From positions 39,511,171-39,575,170 of the forward strand of contig CM060194.1 of NCBI GenBank assembly GCA_030549335.1: 64,000 nt of DNA. The letters are read 5' to 3'. Below are positions 36,085 to 48,203 of the stretch, in pieces. The notes below the pieces were generated by a model. The model saw only the letters and a program-made list of their open reading frames with translations, searched no databases and had not been told where the DNA came from. How positions within the stretch are numbered: the stretch's first letter is position 1; every line of letters starts with the position of its first letter. This DNA comes from Pontederia crassipes (taxonomy: Eukaryota > Streptophyta > Magnoliopsida > Commelinales > Pontederiaceae). The position numbers and the translations under genes are program-made.

Positions 36085-36830
36085 TTGTGCATTCGACTAC
36101 TGTTAGCAGCCAATCGCCAAGCATTCGCCCCATTTACTACCACGTTCACCTACGAGTTGTTCACCCCCTCACGACCTTGCCTACTGCAAGTTCTCCCCCT
36201 TGAGGACTCACTTGCTACTGCCTATTCGCCTCCTCACCCGCTGCCTGTTCGTCGTCCCTCACTTGCCATCAGTCCGTTGACCCTCGTCTATTGCATATTT
36301 GTCAGCTCTCGTGTGTTCCCTCTCACTTGTTCGCTAGCCCTCGTCTGTCGTGTGTTCGTCGGCCCTTGCTTGCATTCGTTCACCCCATCATTTGCCTCTT
36401 GTTCGCAACCTGCATTCACTCCCTCTCTTGTCATTCATTCGCTTCACCTGCCTCCCATTCTCCCCCTCACCTGCATGTTCACCAATCAGCCAATCAACCT
36501 CGCCTGCTGCCCGCCAGCCTCGACCAACCTCATTTTCTGCTCGCCAATCGTCGATCAACCTCACCTCCTGACCATTGGATCCATGGCCACTCGATTGAGC
36601 CTCGTCATGATCAGAACTCCCCTTGGACCTTAGTTATGTTAATTATATTTGCTCATTTGCTGCTCGCCAATCGTCGATCAACCTCACCCCCTGACCACTG
36701 GATCCATGGCCACTCGATTGAGCCTCGTCATGATCAGAACTCCCCTTGGACCTTAGTTATGTTAATTATATTTGCACTTATGTTAATTATGGAATGCCAA
36801 TCAAGATGTACTTACTACTGATGGAATGTT
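36085..36830 (+). repeat. C-rich segment with a 122-bp tandem duplication
   Basis: 36538-36659 and 36660-36773 are nearly identical copies containing CGCCAATCGTCGATCAACCT and CTCGTCATGATCAGAACTCC. The preceding part (36100-36530) is a simple C/T-rich series of TTCGCC..., CACTTGC... motifs. The long open frames in three phases are compositional. Confidence 0.7.
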
Positions 36831-37594
36831 GCTATGTTAATTATGTTTGCTTTCATGTAAGTTTGTACTTCAAATAAATGATTGAAATGCTAGTTTATAA
36901 CAACACTTAGATGACATATACATTATGACAAGCATTACTTCTATTTTGTTTTCTTCTTATTTGTGCATAAGTTTATCTCATTGTATATTATTTCTTTGAC
37001 ATATTATTGATTTGATTTCAGATTCTCAATTTGAATCTTGTAATGTACTTGGAAAGAAAATCGTTAAATTACATGTCGTGTATAAGCGATCACTACAAGA
37101 AAAATGGAGGAATAGCGACCCAAGAGACGCGACGCTAGGGAGGCGCTATTGCGTCTCCGCGTCATAGAACGTCTCATTGGCATCAAACTAACGCCTCACT
37201 CATGGGACGTTGAAAATCGGTGGTTAATGACATCGCAATAGAGTCAGCACAAATGGAGACACTACTAGCGTCACTTGTTGACGCTATCTCGACGTTATTA
37301 AGATGTGTACTGTCGGGCTGGGAGTAGTAGATATGCATCGCTAAGTCGACGCGCATGTGGCGCTCTTAATGAGGCGCTATTCCGATGCCCATGAGTTGCT
37401 AGCATTATGGTGTTTGCGTCGTCGATGAGACGCGAATATGGCGCTAAGAACAATATATTTAAGTTAGCGTCTACTCTTTCGGTGATGCTAAGGTGACGCT
37501 ATGGAGGCGCTACCAACAGATTTTTTGACCCATACTAGCCACATTTTTTTCCCTTTCCACACCATACAATTATATAATGCATATAAATGCATTG

Positions 37595-37680
37595 ATATTC
37601 ATCACAGACAATATGAAAAGCATCACAGGCAATATGAAAGCATCACAGGCATAATAGAAAAACATCACAGGCATAATATT
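37595..37680 (+). repeat. Short tandem repeat CATCACAGGCAATATGAAAA type
   Basis: Four imperfect copies of a ~20-base unit containing CATCACAG(G/A)C. Confidence 0.8.
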
Positions 37681-37799
37681 TAACATAAGAATACAAAAAG
37701 TAATAAACTGAACTAACAATTAATACGTATATCTAAGTCCATAAGTAACAAAAGCATAGTTTGTATTCATGGTTTGTTTCTATCCTAGGTTTGGGAGTT

Positions 37800-40340
37800 A
37801 TTGTTATCATTCCGAACATTCGACCTAGGTGCTCGGTCCATGGCCTCGCGAGGATGGATTTTGCGTCGGGATCAATCCTTGAATCGCCTGCAATAGTGGA
37901 GCTAACTGCTGCGACACCTACCGTGATATCTGCTCTGATAACTACTGCGATAGTTGCTATGATAGTTGCGTCATATCAGGTGTAGTGGATGAGCTCGAAA
38001 CAGATGGATCGTCTGCATATCCTCCGATCCTCTTAGGTATCTGAGTGGCTGTGCCGAGGCCACGCAAGTATCCCCTCGTGTCGTTCGGGCCACCTCCTCC
38101 CAACAGCAAGGTCCTCTACGAAATAGAAAAATATACAAGCATATAATATATAAATTATATATCAAGAAATACATAAATTAAAAACATGACAAAACCAACG
38201 AAGATACATTACCTTGTGGCTGAGTACTCGGATCATCTCCATACTTTTCAGTCATTTTTGCATTATACTCATCCTAAAAAAACTAAACATTGTGTATTTC
38301 AAAAATAGTGCATGAACGTCAACAACCAAATGACCATGTCATGAGACTTATCAGAAGCGTACGAGCAGTGGACGTGACTAAGTCGTTTGTCTTTCGACTC
38401 TTATGCGTGGCCTCATGGATCACACGAAAGTTTACGAGACTGCCTTCTTTTTTCTCCTACAATAAAGTTTTAAATTTGATAACATAAGTATAAGTCAAAA
38501 GTTTAATAAATTGAATTTATATGTAAACTACCATGCGTCATCGATTTTCGTCAAATCGCATCGACCCCCTGTGTGGATGTGAGCCTCGGGCTTTGAAAGA
38601 CGGTTAACTCTTGCCTTTTCCGACTTCCTTTGCCATCGTTCATCTGTTCTTTATGAACATCAAATACTTAGACTTTCAAAACTATAAATTTAATAAAAAT
38701 AATTTAAAAGTAAACATACTTACCACTTCCTACATAAGGACTCTCAAACCGAGCGCCTAATGTGAAGCCGTCGGACGTGACGACCTTGCGAAACTTGTAT
38801 AATCGATTTTGGAGGCGTTTCGCAGTGACTTCCTCAAAAGCTCTCCGGATCATCCCTAAACTAAGATTCGGATGAAATTGATTTACCTCATACAAAATAC
38901 GTTAAAACTTAGTAATTTTAAAATAATATAAATCAAATTATGTAACCCAAATAGAAGATCGTACCGTAAAGGCTCAAAAGATGTTATCCTGCACTTGAAT
39001 TGGGACATCTTTTTAAGATCATGTCCCTTCTGGCAAATGGGAAAAAATGAGAGCACTGACACCCTGCACGGTACTAGCGGGTATGAAAGTGGTCCTGCCT
39101 ATTATAAAAAAAATTAATTTTCAATGATAACCAAAATTATAATAACATTTGTATAACTTATTTAACTTACGGTCGAATAATATTAATCGCAGTGACCACC
39201 CCATTATCGTGTAACCCCTCTTCATCACTTGAATAGGAATCATCATCCGGTACAGCTAGAGTAGGCTGAGAAGGTCCGACATCATCTACAGGCCCTAATA
39301 CATAATAAATTATTAGTGTCATACCAAATCAAAGCTATGATAATTGATATATGTACAGTAATGTTCTCACCTCGATTGATGTGTACCATAGCATGATTAG
39401 AGTCGCAGTCCGCTCGTCTGATTGAATTGAGCCAGGTGCTTGTACCATCGGCGGCATAGCAACTGACATTATTAAAAAATAATTAATATAATTAATTGAG
39501 AAATGCCAATAACAATAAATATATCACCAGAGGTAAGATGTCGCTCACCAACGCTAGAATGTGATGAAACGTCCGGTAATCTTGCCGGTGGTGGTGGAGT
39601 AGCAACTGTCATCATAAGAAAATACATAAAATTTACCTCCTATTTAAAATTATGGAATATACAAAAAAATAAACTGGTGTGACATGATGATCGTCGTCAT
39701 GTGGTCGAGACGTCCCCTACCTGAAGTGATATGCAGAACAGACCCACCAATGGATCGCCTACTATGTGACGTACATGCCCCATCGACGATAGAGGAACTG
39801 ATATTATTAAAAAATAATTTTAACTATTATAATCAACTATAAATAAGCAACTGACAATAAATATATTACCTGATGGTTATGATGGCTGACTCATTTGGAG
39901 TGAACGCCTGGAAGAGCGAGATGACCATATGCTCGATCCCTAGTAACATGACCGGAAAAAAGTAATAGTATTCTCTTATTATCGGTAACCATATATAAAA
40001 AAAGTAAAAAGCTTATGTCATTAGAATAACTACGAGATTCATTCGCTTGTTTCGTATTCTGATTCATTTCAACATCTTCATCATCGTCGCTATAATCTTG
40101 ATTCGAGTCATCATCAACGAAATTATCAAAGTTCACTTCCAAGAGGTCATTTGAATTAAACTCTTCCATTGGCTTAGCGTCATCGACCAATTGAAAATTT
40201 TCAACTCCATCGGCCACATCAATCATCTCATTCGCTCTATCTTCTTGATAGTAATCATCAATGGGCACATCATTGTGTACGGATGATGTTTCATTATCAT
40301 CTATCATTGTTTCTGCTAAGAATAGTCTACTCCTCACCTT
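37800..40340 (-). pseudogene. TNPA-like Ptta/En/Spm plant transposase gene, decayed
   Basis: Minus-strand exons in order: an acidic N-terminal piece (40337-39891, with DDDSNQDYSDDDEDVEM); GPVDDVGPSQP...SSDEEGL...INIIRP then a donor GTAAGT (39300-39180); a core piece LSLGMIRRAFEEVTAKRLQN, LYKFRKVV (38895-38704); RWQRKSEKARVNRLSKPEAH then IHTGG (38645-38560); EATHKSRKTNDLVTSTAR (38430-38340); DEYNAKMTEKYGDDPSTQPQ then GTAATG (38275-38212); and GPNDTRGYLRGLGTATQIPK (38090-38030) with a coiled-coil-like QL..QL..L tail broken by stops (37957 on). This is the order of the Ptta/En/Spm family, the accessory protein that binds CACTA subterminal repeats. Some introns look intact, but stops and shifts make function unlikely. 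I cannot define all exon ends. Confidence 0.75.
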
Positions 40341-40539
40341 GCTAAGAATAGTCTACCATTGTCACATGCATTAGTAACTAACTTAACAACAATGGTTTCA
40401 AGTAATTAAGTAGTATTTAACTTACCATGCATTAGTAATTAATTAACAACAATAGTTTCAAGTAATCAAGTAGTATTTAACTTAACATGCATTAGTAATC
40501 AACTTAAGATGCATTAGTAGTTAACTTAACATGGTGGCA

Positions 40540-41100
40540 GACTCGTACCTTCTTAACCGGAGAAGGATGGCGGCGGGCAGCGGTGGAGGAAGGCGGCGGG
40601 CGACGGCCGACACCCGACAGAGGAGCACAGTCAGCGGGCAGATGAAGCAGAGGGTGGAGGAGGAGGCAGAGGGCGGCGGAGGAGGCCAAGGCGGAGCCGA
40701 TGGAGGCAGAGGAGGCGAAGGCCGGTGGAGGAGGCAGAGGGCGGAGGAGGAGGCAGAGGTCGGCGCGGTGGAGGAGGCGGAGGGGCGCGGTGGAGGAGGC
40801 GATGGAGTAGGCGGAGGGGCACGGTGGACGAGGCGGAGGTGGCAGAGGCAGAGGAGGCTGAAGGCAGAGGAGGCGGAGGGCGGCGGAGGTCGACATAGGG
40901 CAGCAGAGAGGATGCGGAGTCAGAGGTGGTGGAGGAGTCGATCGTCGGCGTCGGGCGTCGAACTACGGGCGAAGGAAGCGGAGGGCGTCAGGCGTCGAAC
41001 GGCGGGCAGAGGAAGCAGAGGGCGCCGGAGCAGCGACCGTCGGACGTCAGGCGTCGGAGTGGAGGGCGTCGACCTTCAGCGTGGTGAAAATGGAGCGGTA
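40540..41100. other. GC-rich, purine-biased tract inside CACTA-3
   Basis: About 560 bp of GGAGG/GGCGG-type sequence on the plus strand, upstream of the TNPA-like gene. CACTA-1 and CACTA-2 have a similarly GC-rich core in the same relative place, so it may be the element promoter or leader. Open frames on both strands (40504-41142) are compositional. Confidence 0.6.
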
Positions 41101-42814
41101 ATAGTAAATAGTGAAAATGAAGAAGAGGGGTTAGTGATTTAAGTCAATTGTTTAGCATCTCATCCAAACACGACGCTACGTAGACGCTAGATAGGCGTCC
41201 AATTAAGTGAGGGTAATAAAAATTCGACTAATGCGATGCTATAGAGAGGCTAATGTGTCTCTAAGATACTGTAGCGACACCATAGCGTCATAGTGGCATC
41301 GATTTAGTTTTAGCGTCTCACAATTGTGACGTCAGAGAAATGCTAATTGTTTTTCTATTTCTAATTTTCTATTATGTATGTAATTTTATTTATCAATATA
41401 ACATCTCATCGCATTGTGCCCCGTTCCAGTTGTTTTATTCCCTTCCCACAATCTAAAAATTATGGAATGCATATATAATTATTCATGCATGTATATAAAA
41501 TTATAAGTCTATATGTATATGTGTATATAACAAAATTGTGTGTGTTTATATAAACATATATATATATATATATATGTAATATATGCGTATGTATATGTCT
41601 ACGTGTGTCTACGTGTGGGAGATTAAGTCACAACAATGTATTTATCTATATGTATTACAAGTATATATGTGTATGTATATGTCTATACATGTGCGAGTCA
41701 TATATAGATAATGTGTATATGTATACGTATTCCAAGTGTATATATGTATGTATATGTTTATATGTGTGAGATTAAGTGATAATAATATGTATATATGTAC
41801 TTATTATATATAAGTATAAATATATACGTGTATTTATATGTCTATGTGTGCCCGATTAAGCGAGTGTGATAAAAAGTCGACTATTGCGACGCAATACAGA
41901 CGCTATTGAATCGCTAGAGTTTTTTAGCGACCCAATAGCGTCGTACTAACGTCTTAAAGTTGTTCGCGTCTCCAGATGGCGACACTATAGAGACACCAAT
42001 AGTGTCACCCTGGCGTCGGCAATGTGAGTGACTCTAGTTGGACGCTAAGTAGATGCTATTGAGCCTCCATGGTGACGTTAAAATGGGATAATTTGTAGCA
42101 AATCACTCTCTTAATTCAATCATCATAATTTCATGATTAAGAATATAAAAATAATATATGCATAAGTAAGATATGATATATATTGTATGTATAAATAACA
42201 TATATAATATAGGTAACAAATTATATATTTAGGAACATTCCTATGATGTAGAAATACATATATATGTAATCATGTAATACATATATATAATATAGGTAAT
42301 CATGTAACATATATATGTTGAAGATACATATATAATATTTAATTTATTTATTGATTAACATATAGTATAGATAATATATAGGGTTTAGGGTTTTAATATA
42401 AAACATATAGCGATATAAATATAGATAGCCTATATATAGTTATCTATTTCCAATAATCATATTGGCGTCTACAGAGCATCATTTCTTATGTGATGTCAGA
42501 TAGCGTCTCCATAGCGTCGTTTGTCTTGCGACGCGAGGTGAGCGTCGAATGTTGTCGACGCGAGAACAGCGCTAGGTTCTCCAGCGCACTTTTGCTTCGT
42601 GGCATGCAATAATAGCGTCTACCTGACGTCTCTAAGGCACCTATTTCCTGAAATGCTACGAACACGCTAATGAGACGCTATTGAGAGGTAAGTCGCGTCT
42701 TTTATTTCGAAATCAACTGGGACGCCATGACGGCAATAGTGTCATCGATTTAGCGTCACGATATTTGGAGATGCTACTTAGCGTCGCTAATCGCCAATTT
42801 TCTTGTAGTGGATT

Positions 42815-43329
42815 TTCAACTATGATTTGTTTGTTTAGTTCTTAACAGTAAGTGAATTGCAAATATAAATTCCTTTTTATCTCTTTCATAAATTCTTTCA
42901 ATCAAACTATACTTTCACATTTTCCTTTTATTTCCTTCTTTTCTCTAATTTTTGGAATTATTTAATATGATAATATTGTATCATCTAATTTTTAGAATTA
43001 TTTAATATCATAATATTTTATCACTTAATTTTCGGATTAAAATAATAATTATTATTATTTAATGGCTGAAATATTTCAAAGTCATAAAACTCTCAATCTT
43101 TCTTATTTAGGAGTCTTACGTCCATTAGACTTCCTTTTGGATCTCAAATCCAATTGAAATTCTTAATCTCAATCTAATTATAACTCAAACCCAATACGAC
43201 TTAATTTTCCTTCAATCCATCAAACACCCTAATTGAATTATAAAATTATTATATTACCCTTAATAAAATCATGGGGTGTTACACTAAAGGATGATTCGTG
43301 ATACACATGATCTTCTTTTACGTCGTCAC
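42815..43329. other. Non-coding stretch between CACTA-3 and the copia element
   Basis: T-rich left, AT-rich centre. GGGGTGTTACA near 43270 looks like the end of an LTR but no partner was found. Confidence 0.4.
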
Positions 43330-44603
43330 TGTAGGTTCGAAAGCACCAAGAGGCGGGGGGTTGAATTGGTGTATAAAAATTTAAAACCGAAAAAGACGTA
43401 GGAGTAAATTTAGAGCGAATGCGATCACAAGCAAGTAAAGGATAAGTAATAAAAGCACAAGAGAAGCAAGAGAAGAGAAAGACACGATATGTTGACGAGG
43501 TTCGGCCCAACTCCTTGGCCTACGTCCTCGCTCCGACTTCTCAATCTTGAGATCGTCGGAGATTCACTAGCCTTCTCTTTTCTTATACGGAGAGAATAAC
43601 CCTTTCTACACCACAATGCCTTCTTCTTTGCTCAAGAGGTAAGGCACACCTCTTCTTATAAGGAGTTCTAAAAAACTATCTAGACAAGAATTCCCTCAAA
43701 AGCTCTTCTTCTTACAAATAATATTCTCACTAAGAAACTAGAAGAGTGAAGGGATGATTTGCAACTTTGGCTCAAGAAAAATGATTTGGATTTGAAGGGA
43801 GCTCTAGAATGATTTGCCTTGCTTGGATGATCTTCCTTCTATCTTTTGGATCCCTTTTATAGGCTTCTCTTGAAAATTTGGCCGTTGTAAAGTAACTCAA
43901 AAAGCTTATGCTGTCAACTTTGAATCGGTCGACCATTTTAGTATCGGTCGTCCGTTTTGCACAGTAACTAGCCGTTATTCTGTCCGTTGAATCTTCAGCG
44001 ATCGCCCATTTCTAAATCGGTCGTTCGTTTAATAAAAAATTATATCCGTTATTTTGTCTTTTTTGTACAGTTTACCGTTGATAGTAAGCCGTAGAAGAAT
44101 TATAGCCGTTTTTGCTTCCATAATGGTCGCCCGAAAGTCAATCGGTCGACCGATACTGAAGTTCATTCCATTCTGTGATTAATGGTCGATCCAATCTTCT
44201 ATTTCGGTCGTCCATTCTCTACATAATGGTCGACCGCTACAAGATCGGTCGCCCGTTTTTAGAGGTTGATCCTTTCTATGATTAGCGGACGTTCCATCCT
44301 CCATTTCGATCGTCCACTGTCTTCAATAACGGTCGACTGATAGTGGATCGGTTGCCCATTTTTAGAGGTTCTTCCATTTTGTGGTTAGCGGATGCTCCAT
44401 CATCCATTTCGGTGGTCCATTATCTACCATAACGGTCGACCGATATAGTATCGATCGCCCATTTTTACTGCAGATAAAAATTTCGACTATTTTTCTTCAA
44501 AAAATGTTAAACATGTTCACACTATTACTTTAAGCATAATTAGTACATCATTTTCCTTGTTTGCTATCATCAAAATACATAGAATATGATCTTGAGACCA
44601 ACA
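43330..44603 (-). repeat. Copia-3 3' LTR
   Basis: 1,274 bp, minus-strand TGTTGG...CTACA. The part 43925-44470 is a series of GGTCGNCC(A/G) motifs such as CGGTCGACCG, spaced about 20-40 bases apart. The minus-strand flank AAAAAGAGGGAGATT (44604-44618) is the polypurine tract. Confidence 0.93.
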
Positions 44604-45184
44604 ATCTCCCTCTTTTTATGATGGCAAATAAAGTGATGAGGAGGTAATCAAAATAATAAATTCTTCCCCCTAAATTCATGTTTACTTTTAAAAATATATT
44701 ATTTACTCCCCCTTAATCAAAGCATAACTTCTTTTTGTAAATATCATGAATATCATATATAGTGAAAATAAATCATGATAAATCACAAATTTCAATATGA
44801 AATACAATCCACATCTCATTAACATAAACAAGAACAGTGAACATTTCACATAAATATAACACCAATGTCATACATAGTGATAAAGTCATACATAGCGTCA
44901 CATACATTTCTTCTCCCCCTTTTGACACCATCAAAAAGGAGGAAACAAAAAGATAACTAACAAAAAGAAAAAAACTAAGCATCCTGAGCGTCATCAGGCG
45001 GGGGCGCAACCTGCTCATAGGGAGAAATGTTGAACTCCTGAGATCGGAAAAAGGCAAACATGCACTCCTGTGTGCGGCGCTGATCAAGCTTTATGCGGTC
45101 TATGCATGCCACCATCTCATCCCACTCACCACGTGTCGGTACTGAGCCCCAAACTCTCGTTGGCTCACGTGAAGGAGGTATGTA

Positions 45185-46195
45185 TTATTCCCAAGAAGGT
45201 CCAGTATCTTCCACAGGAGCCTGCGTAGGAGCTTGCGTAAGAGCCTCAGTGCTTGCCTCATCATCGGAGTCCGAGTCTTGGTCTTGAGTGGAGAAGACCC
45301 ATTCTTCATTAACAAAAATTAGACCCTTCCGCTTCAATGTGGCTTTTCCAATGATATTGGTTGGTCTCTCAGAAAGGGTTAGTTCAAACTCAGGAATAGG
45401 AATGCGTTTATGATGAAAGATTCGAGTGAGAAAAGAACCAAAGTGAAGAATCATATTATGAGATTTTCTGGAATCTATTCTCTCTTTGGTGAAGATAAAA
45501 TGATAAATCATGTATGCACCAAAGTTAACCAGAGGAAAGTCATGTCGAAGAAGACAATAAAGAAGATGTAGGTCATGAAAAGTCATATCAGTATAATGAC
45601 CAGATCGAGGGAAGATGATATGACTAACAATATGGTGGGCAACAAGAAGTTGAGGAGACAACCTTTTTAGAAGGCTTTTCATGGGAAAGCTATGCACTTC
45701 ACCCCGAAAGACAACTTCAAGAGCTTCATTTATAGAAATGTCAGTGGGCCACCTATAGGATACAATATTCTTGAGTCCTCGATTGGGGACATAAAAAATC
45801 TCACAAATCAAGGGATCAGTAAGTTTAATAGTATGACATAGTATGTGAGATGTCACATTAGATTTGGACTCTGAAAATGACAAGTTTGCGTAAAAGAGTC
45901 TGACTAACCTAGGATAGACATGCTCCTTAACATTAAGAAGTGGAATCCAACCTATCCTGTCAAAGAGACGATGAAGCATGTTCATATTAAGAGAGGACCA
46001 ATCGACTCGCATGCCATGTGCTACTTCTCTAGTAGAATATAATGTTTCAAAGGTAGATGCAATAGAATCATTAGCAAATAGAGAGGGATCGAAATCTAGA
46101 GAAGGTGGGGTCGGAGGGTCAGTTGATGGATTAGAAGAGGACCCTATTTCCTTCCTCTTGTGAGGACCAGCACACGTCCTCTTCCGTGGTGGCAT
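45185..46195 (-). CDS. Extra ORF of copia-3 (plant transposon protein-like)
   Basis: An intact frame of 336 residues starting at ATG 46195 (MPPRKRTCAGPHKRKEIG), in the sense orientation, between pol and the 3' LTR. The first 18 residues are basic, like a nuclear localisation signal. The middle has DRIGWIPLLN then VYPRLVRLFYANLSFSESK, and the later part LLYCLLRHDFPLVNFGAYMI. This pattern resembles the domain called putative plant transposon protein, found in many plant repeats and of unknown function. The C-terminus is acidic and Gln/Thr rich (DQDSDSDDEAS, TQAPTQAP). Additional sense ORFs in this place are known in some plant LTR elements. It is the longest undamaged frame in an element whose gag-pol is broken. 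Upstream (46250-47150) the spacer carries CGGTCGACCGTTTTT motifs like those of the LTR. Family assignment rests on memory of the pattern. Confidence 0.7.
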   Translation of the reverse strand: MPPRKRTCAGPHKRKEIGSSSNPSTDPPTPPSLDFDPSLFANDSIASTFETLYSTREVAHGMRVDWSSLNMNMLHRLFDRIGWIPLLNVKEHVYPRLVRLFYANLSFSESKSNVTSHILCHTIKLTDPLICEIFYVPNRGLKNIVSYRWPTDISINEALEVVFRGEVHSFPMKSLLKRLSPQLLVAHHIVSHIIFPRSGHYTDMTFHDLHLLYCLLRHDFPLVNFGAYMIYHFIFTKERIDSRKSHNMILHFGSFLTRIFHHKRIPIPEFELTLSERPTNIIGKATLKRKGLIFVNEEWVFSTQDQDSDSDDEASTEALTQAPTQAPVEDTGPSWE

Positions 46196-46231
46196 TTGGA
46201 CAAGATCAAACTTAGGAGTAGAAGATGACAA

Positions 46232-47222
46232 TCGACAAAAATGACTTGAAAAAATAGAAACGATCGACCACTATGAGAAACGGTCGACCGTTTTTGTCCA
46301 GAACACACGATATATTATTTGTTCAAATGGAGAAATGGTCGATCACTATGAGAAACGATCGACCGTTTTTTGTCCAGAATACAACAATATATCGTCTCTT
46401 CAGAACGATCGTTTTGATTCGATTACAGAATTGAAGGAAACATTCACAAAAGTTTGATACCACAGTGTTTGGACAAGTTCACAGGACTGGATGATCGGAT
46501 TTAGAATGAAGGAAGTTTGAGAGAGATCCCGATATCAAATTCGAGCACCTATGGATCGTCCTTAATCGATTTCGCCGATGTTGAGGCGGCGGCGACTATT
46601 GCGGTCGGCGACAGCGGCGGCGGTGACGATTGCGGCGGCAACAACGGCAGCGATGATAGTTGCAGCGGTGACAGCAACGACTGCGGCGACGGAGACGACA
46701 ACTTGGATCGACGACGAAGCAGTGGCGATTAACTACGTGAGATGGCGATACCGACGATGGCGGTGACAGTGTACGCCGGACGAGGAATCGGTCGCCGCCG
46801 ACGACGGTGGCGAACGCCGGCGAAAGATCTCGCCGACAGAATCTGTGATAGCTGGTGTGAATCGGGCGGCAGCAAGGAAAAGTGGTTGACCGATTTGCGA
46901 TTTAGGAAAAAATTCTCTGATTTGAGTTTTATATCGCATTGAAAATGGTCGATCGATATTATATCGAGCGTAAATATTTATAATTAATACGTTATGTTTG
47001 TATCGATCGACCGAAATAGTTTCGGGCGACCGTTCTGGAAGTGAAACAGAATCGGTCATTTACTGACTTAACGATCGTCCGATCAGAGGAGTAACGGTCG
47101 ATCGTTACTATAATGATCGACCGATTTGAATATATGTGTTGTGCAACACAATTTGATGTTCAATTCGATTCACAAATGATGCTTGCATAACCAAGTTACT
47201 TATGAGTTGAATTGATAAGCAA
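46232..47222. other. Spacer between copia-3 pol and the extra ORF
   Basis: Contains several CGGTCGACCG-type motifs (46260-46410, 47000-47130) and a GC-rich triplet stretch (46570-46830) of GGCGGC/GACGAC units. Open frames there on the plus strand are compositional. It may hold the promoter or splice site for the extra ORF transcript. Confidence 0.5.
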
Positions 47223-48203
47223 TTATGTTCCTAACATTCCAAGTTCACGTCTAAGCATACAAAATCTCTCCTCACTTAAGGGTTTCGTGAATATATCCGC
47301 AAGTTGAATTTCGGTAGACACATTTTCAATAGCAATGTCCTTGAGTGTCACATGTTCTCTAATGAAATGATAACGCAAATTAATATGTTTGGTTCTAGAG
47401 TGTTGGATTGAATTTTTAGTCATTTCTATTGCACTTGTGTTATCGCACTTCATGGGTACACTTGAACAACTTATACCATAATCAAGTAGTTGTTGTTTTA
47501 CCCATAATATTTGTGCACAACAACTACCGGCTGCAATATACTCGACCTCAGCGGTAGAGAGTGCGATAGAATTTTGCTTTTTGCTAGCCCAAGAGATGAG
47601 AGAGCTACCAAGAAAGCAACACATCCCACTAGTGTTTTTCCTATCAACTTTACATCCGGCAAAATCCGCATCGGTATATGCATGTAAATCAAAAGATAAG
47701 TTCCTATCATACCAAATGCCTAGTTCATAAGTATGCTTCAAATAATGTAATATTCTTTTAACAGCAAATAAGTGAGATTCCTTAACTGCGGATTGAAATC
47801 TTGCAAACAAACATACACTAAACATTATATCCGGCCTAGATGTCGTCAAATAAAGTAAACTACAAATCATACCTCTATACTTCTTTTGATCAATAAATTT
47901 ACTTTTCTCGTCTTTATCTAACTTTGTTGTAGTGTTCATGGGAGTTGAACTTGGTTTGCATTCATCCATTCCAAATCTTTTTAACAACTCCCTTGTATAC
48001 TTCTTTTGAGTAAGAAATATTCCATCTTTGTTTTGCTTGACTTGCAATCCTAAAAAGAATGTGAGCTCACCTACAAGACTCATCTCAAATTCTTTTTGCA
48101 TAAGAGATTCAAACCATTTGCACAAGTTTTCATTAGTAGCACCATAAACAATATCATCAACATAAATGTGAACTATTAAAATATCATCTTCTAAATGTTT
48201 CAA
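47223..48203 (-). pseudogene. Copia-3 RT C-terminal part and RNase H
   Basis: One open frame of about 326 codons. It starts inside reverse transcriptase with IVHIYVDDIVYGATN (YVDD catalytic motif), continues FFLGLQVKQNKDGIFLTQKK and SRPDIMFSVCLFARFQ, then RNase H: TDADFAGCKVDR, STAEVEYIAAGSC, CDNTSAIEM, HSRTKHINLRYHFIREHV, and the usual end LADIFTKPL. The C-terminus is complete. The frame begins with no ATG, because the upstream RT part (48204-48602) is in another frame, so this is one piece of a broken polyprotein. Confidence 0.93.

Larger units (their letters stand above)
37091..42810 (-). mobile_element. CACTA (En/Spm) element with TNPA-like gene, CACTA-3
   Basis: The ends CACTACAAGAAAAATGG and CCAATTTTCTTGTAGTG are perfect CACTA termini, and GAT flanks both (37088-37090 and 42811-42813). 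Subterminal blocks (37100-37510, 41157-41345, 41875-42085, 42465-42805) are crowded with GACGCT/AGCGTC-type repeats in both orientations, a different motif from CACTA-1 and -2. On the right side the blocks are separated by AT-rich segments with TATGTATATGTCTA motifs. It holds a decayed TNPA-like gene on the minus strand but no TNP2/TNPD transposase, so it is non-autonomous. 5,720 bp. Confidence 0.93.

Noticed and set aside
36085..36821. Overlapping frames of 182 and 176 codons
   Set aside because: C/T-rich simple sequence with a tandem duplication; several phases open at once.
37595..37680. Possible CRISPR-like spaced repeat
   Set aside because: Short adjacent plant tandem repeat with no spacers; CRISPR arrays are not expected in plant nuclear DNA.
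40504..41142. 203- and 130-codon frames on opposite strands
   Set aside because: GC-rich purine-biased tract in CACTA-3; low-complexity Gly/Arg/Glu or Pro/Leu peptides.
46517..47059. Gly/Asp- and Ala/Thr-rich frames
   Set aside because: Triplet-like GGCGGC/GACGAC sequence in the copia-3 spacer.
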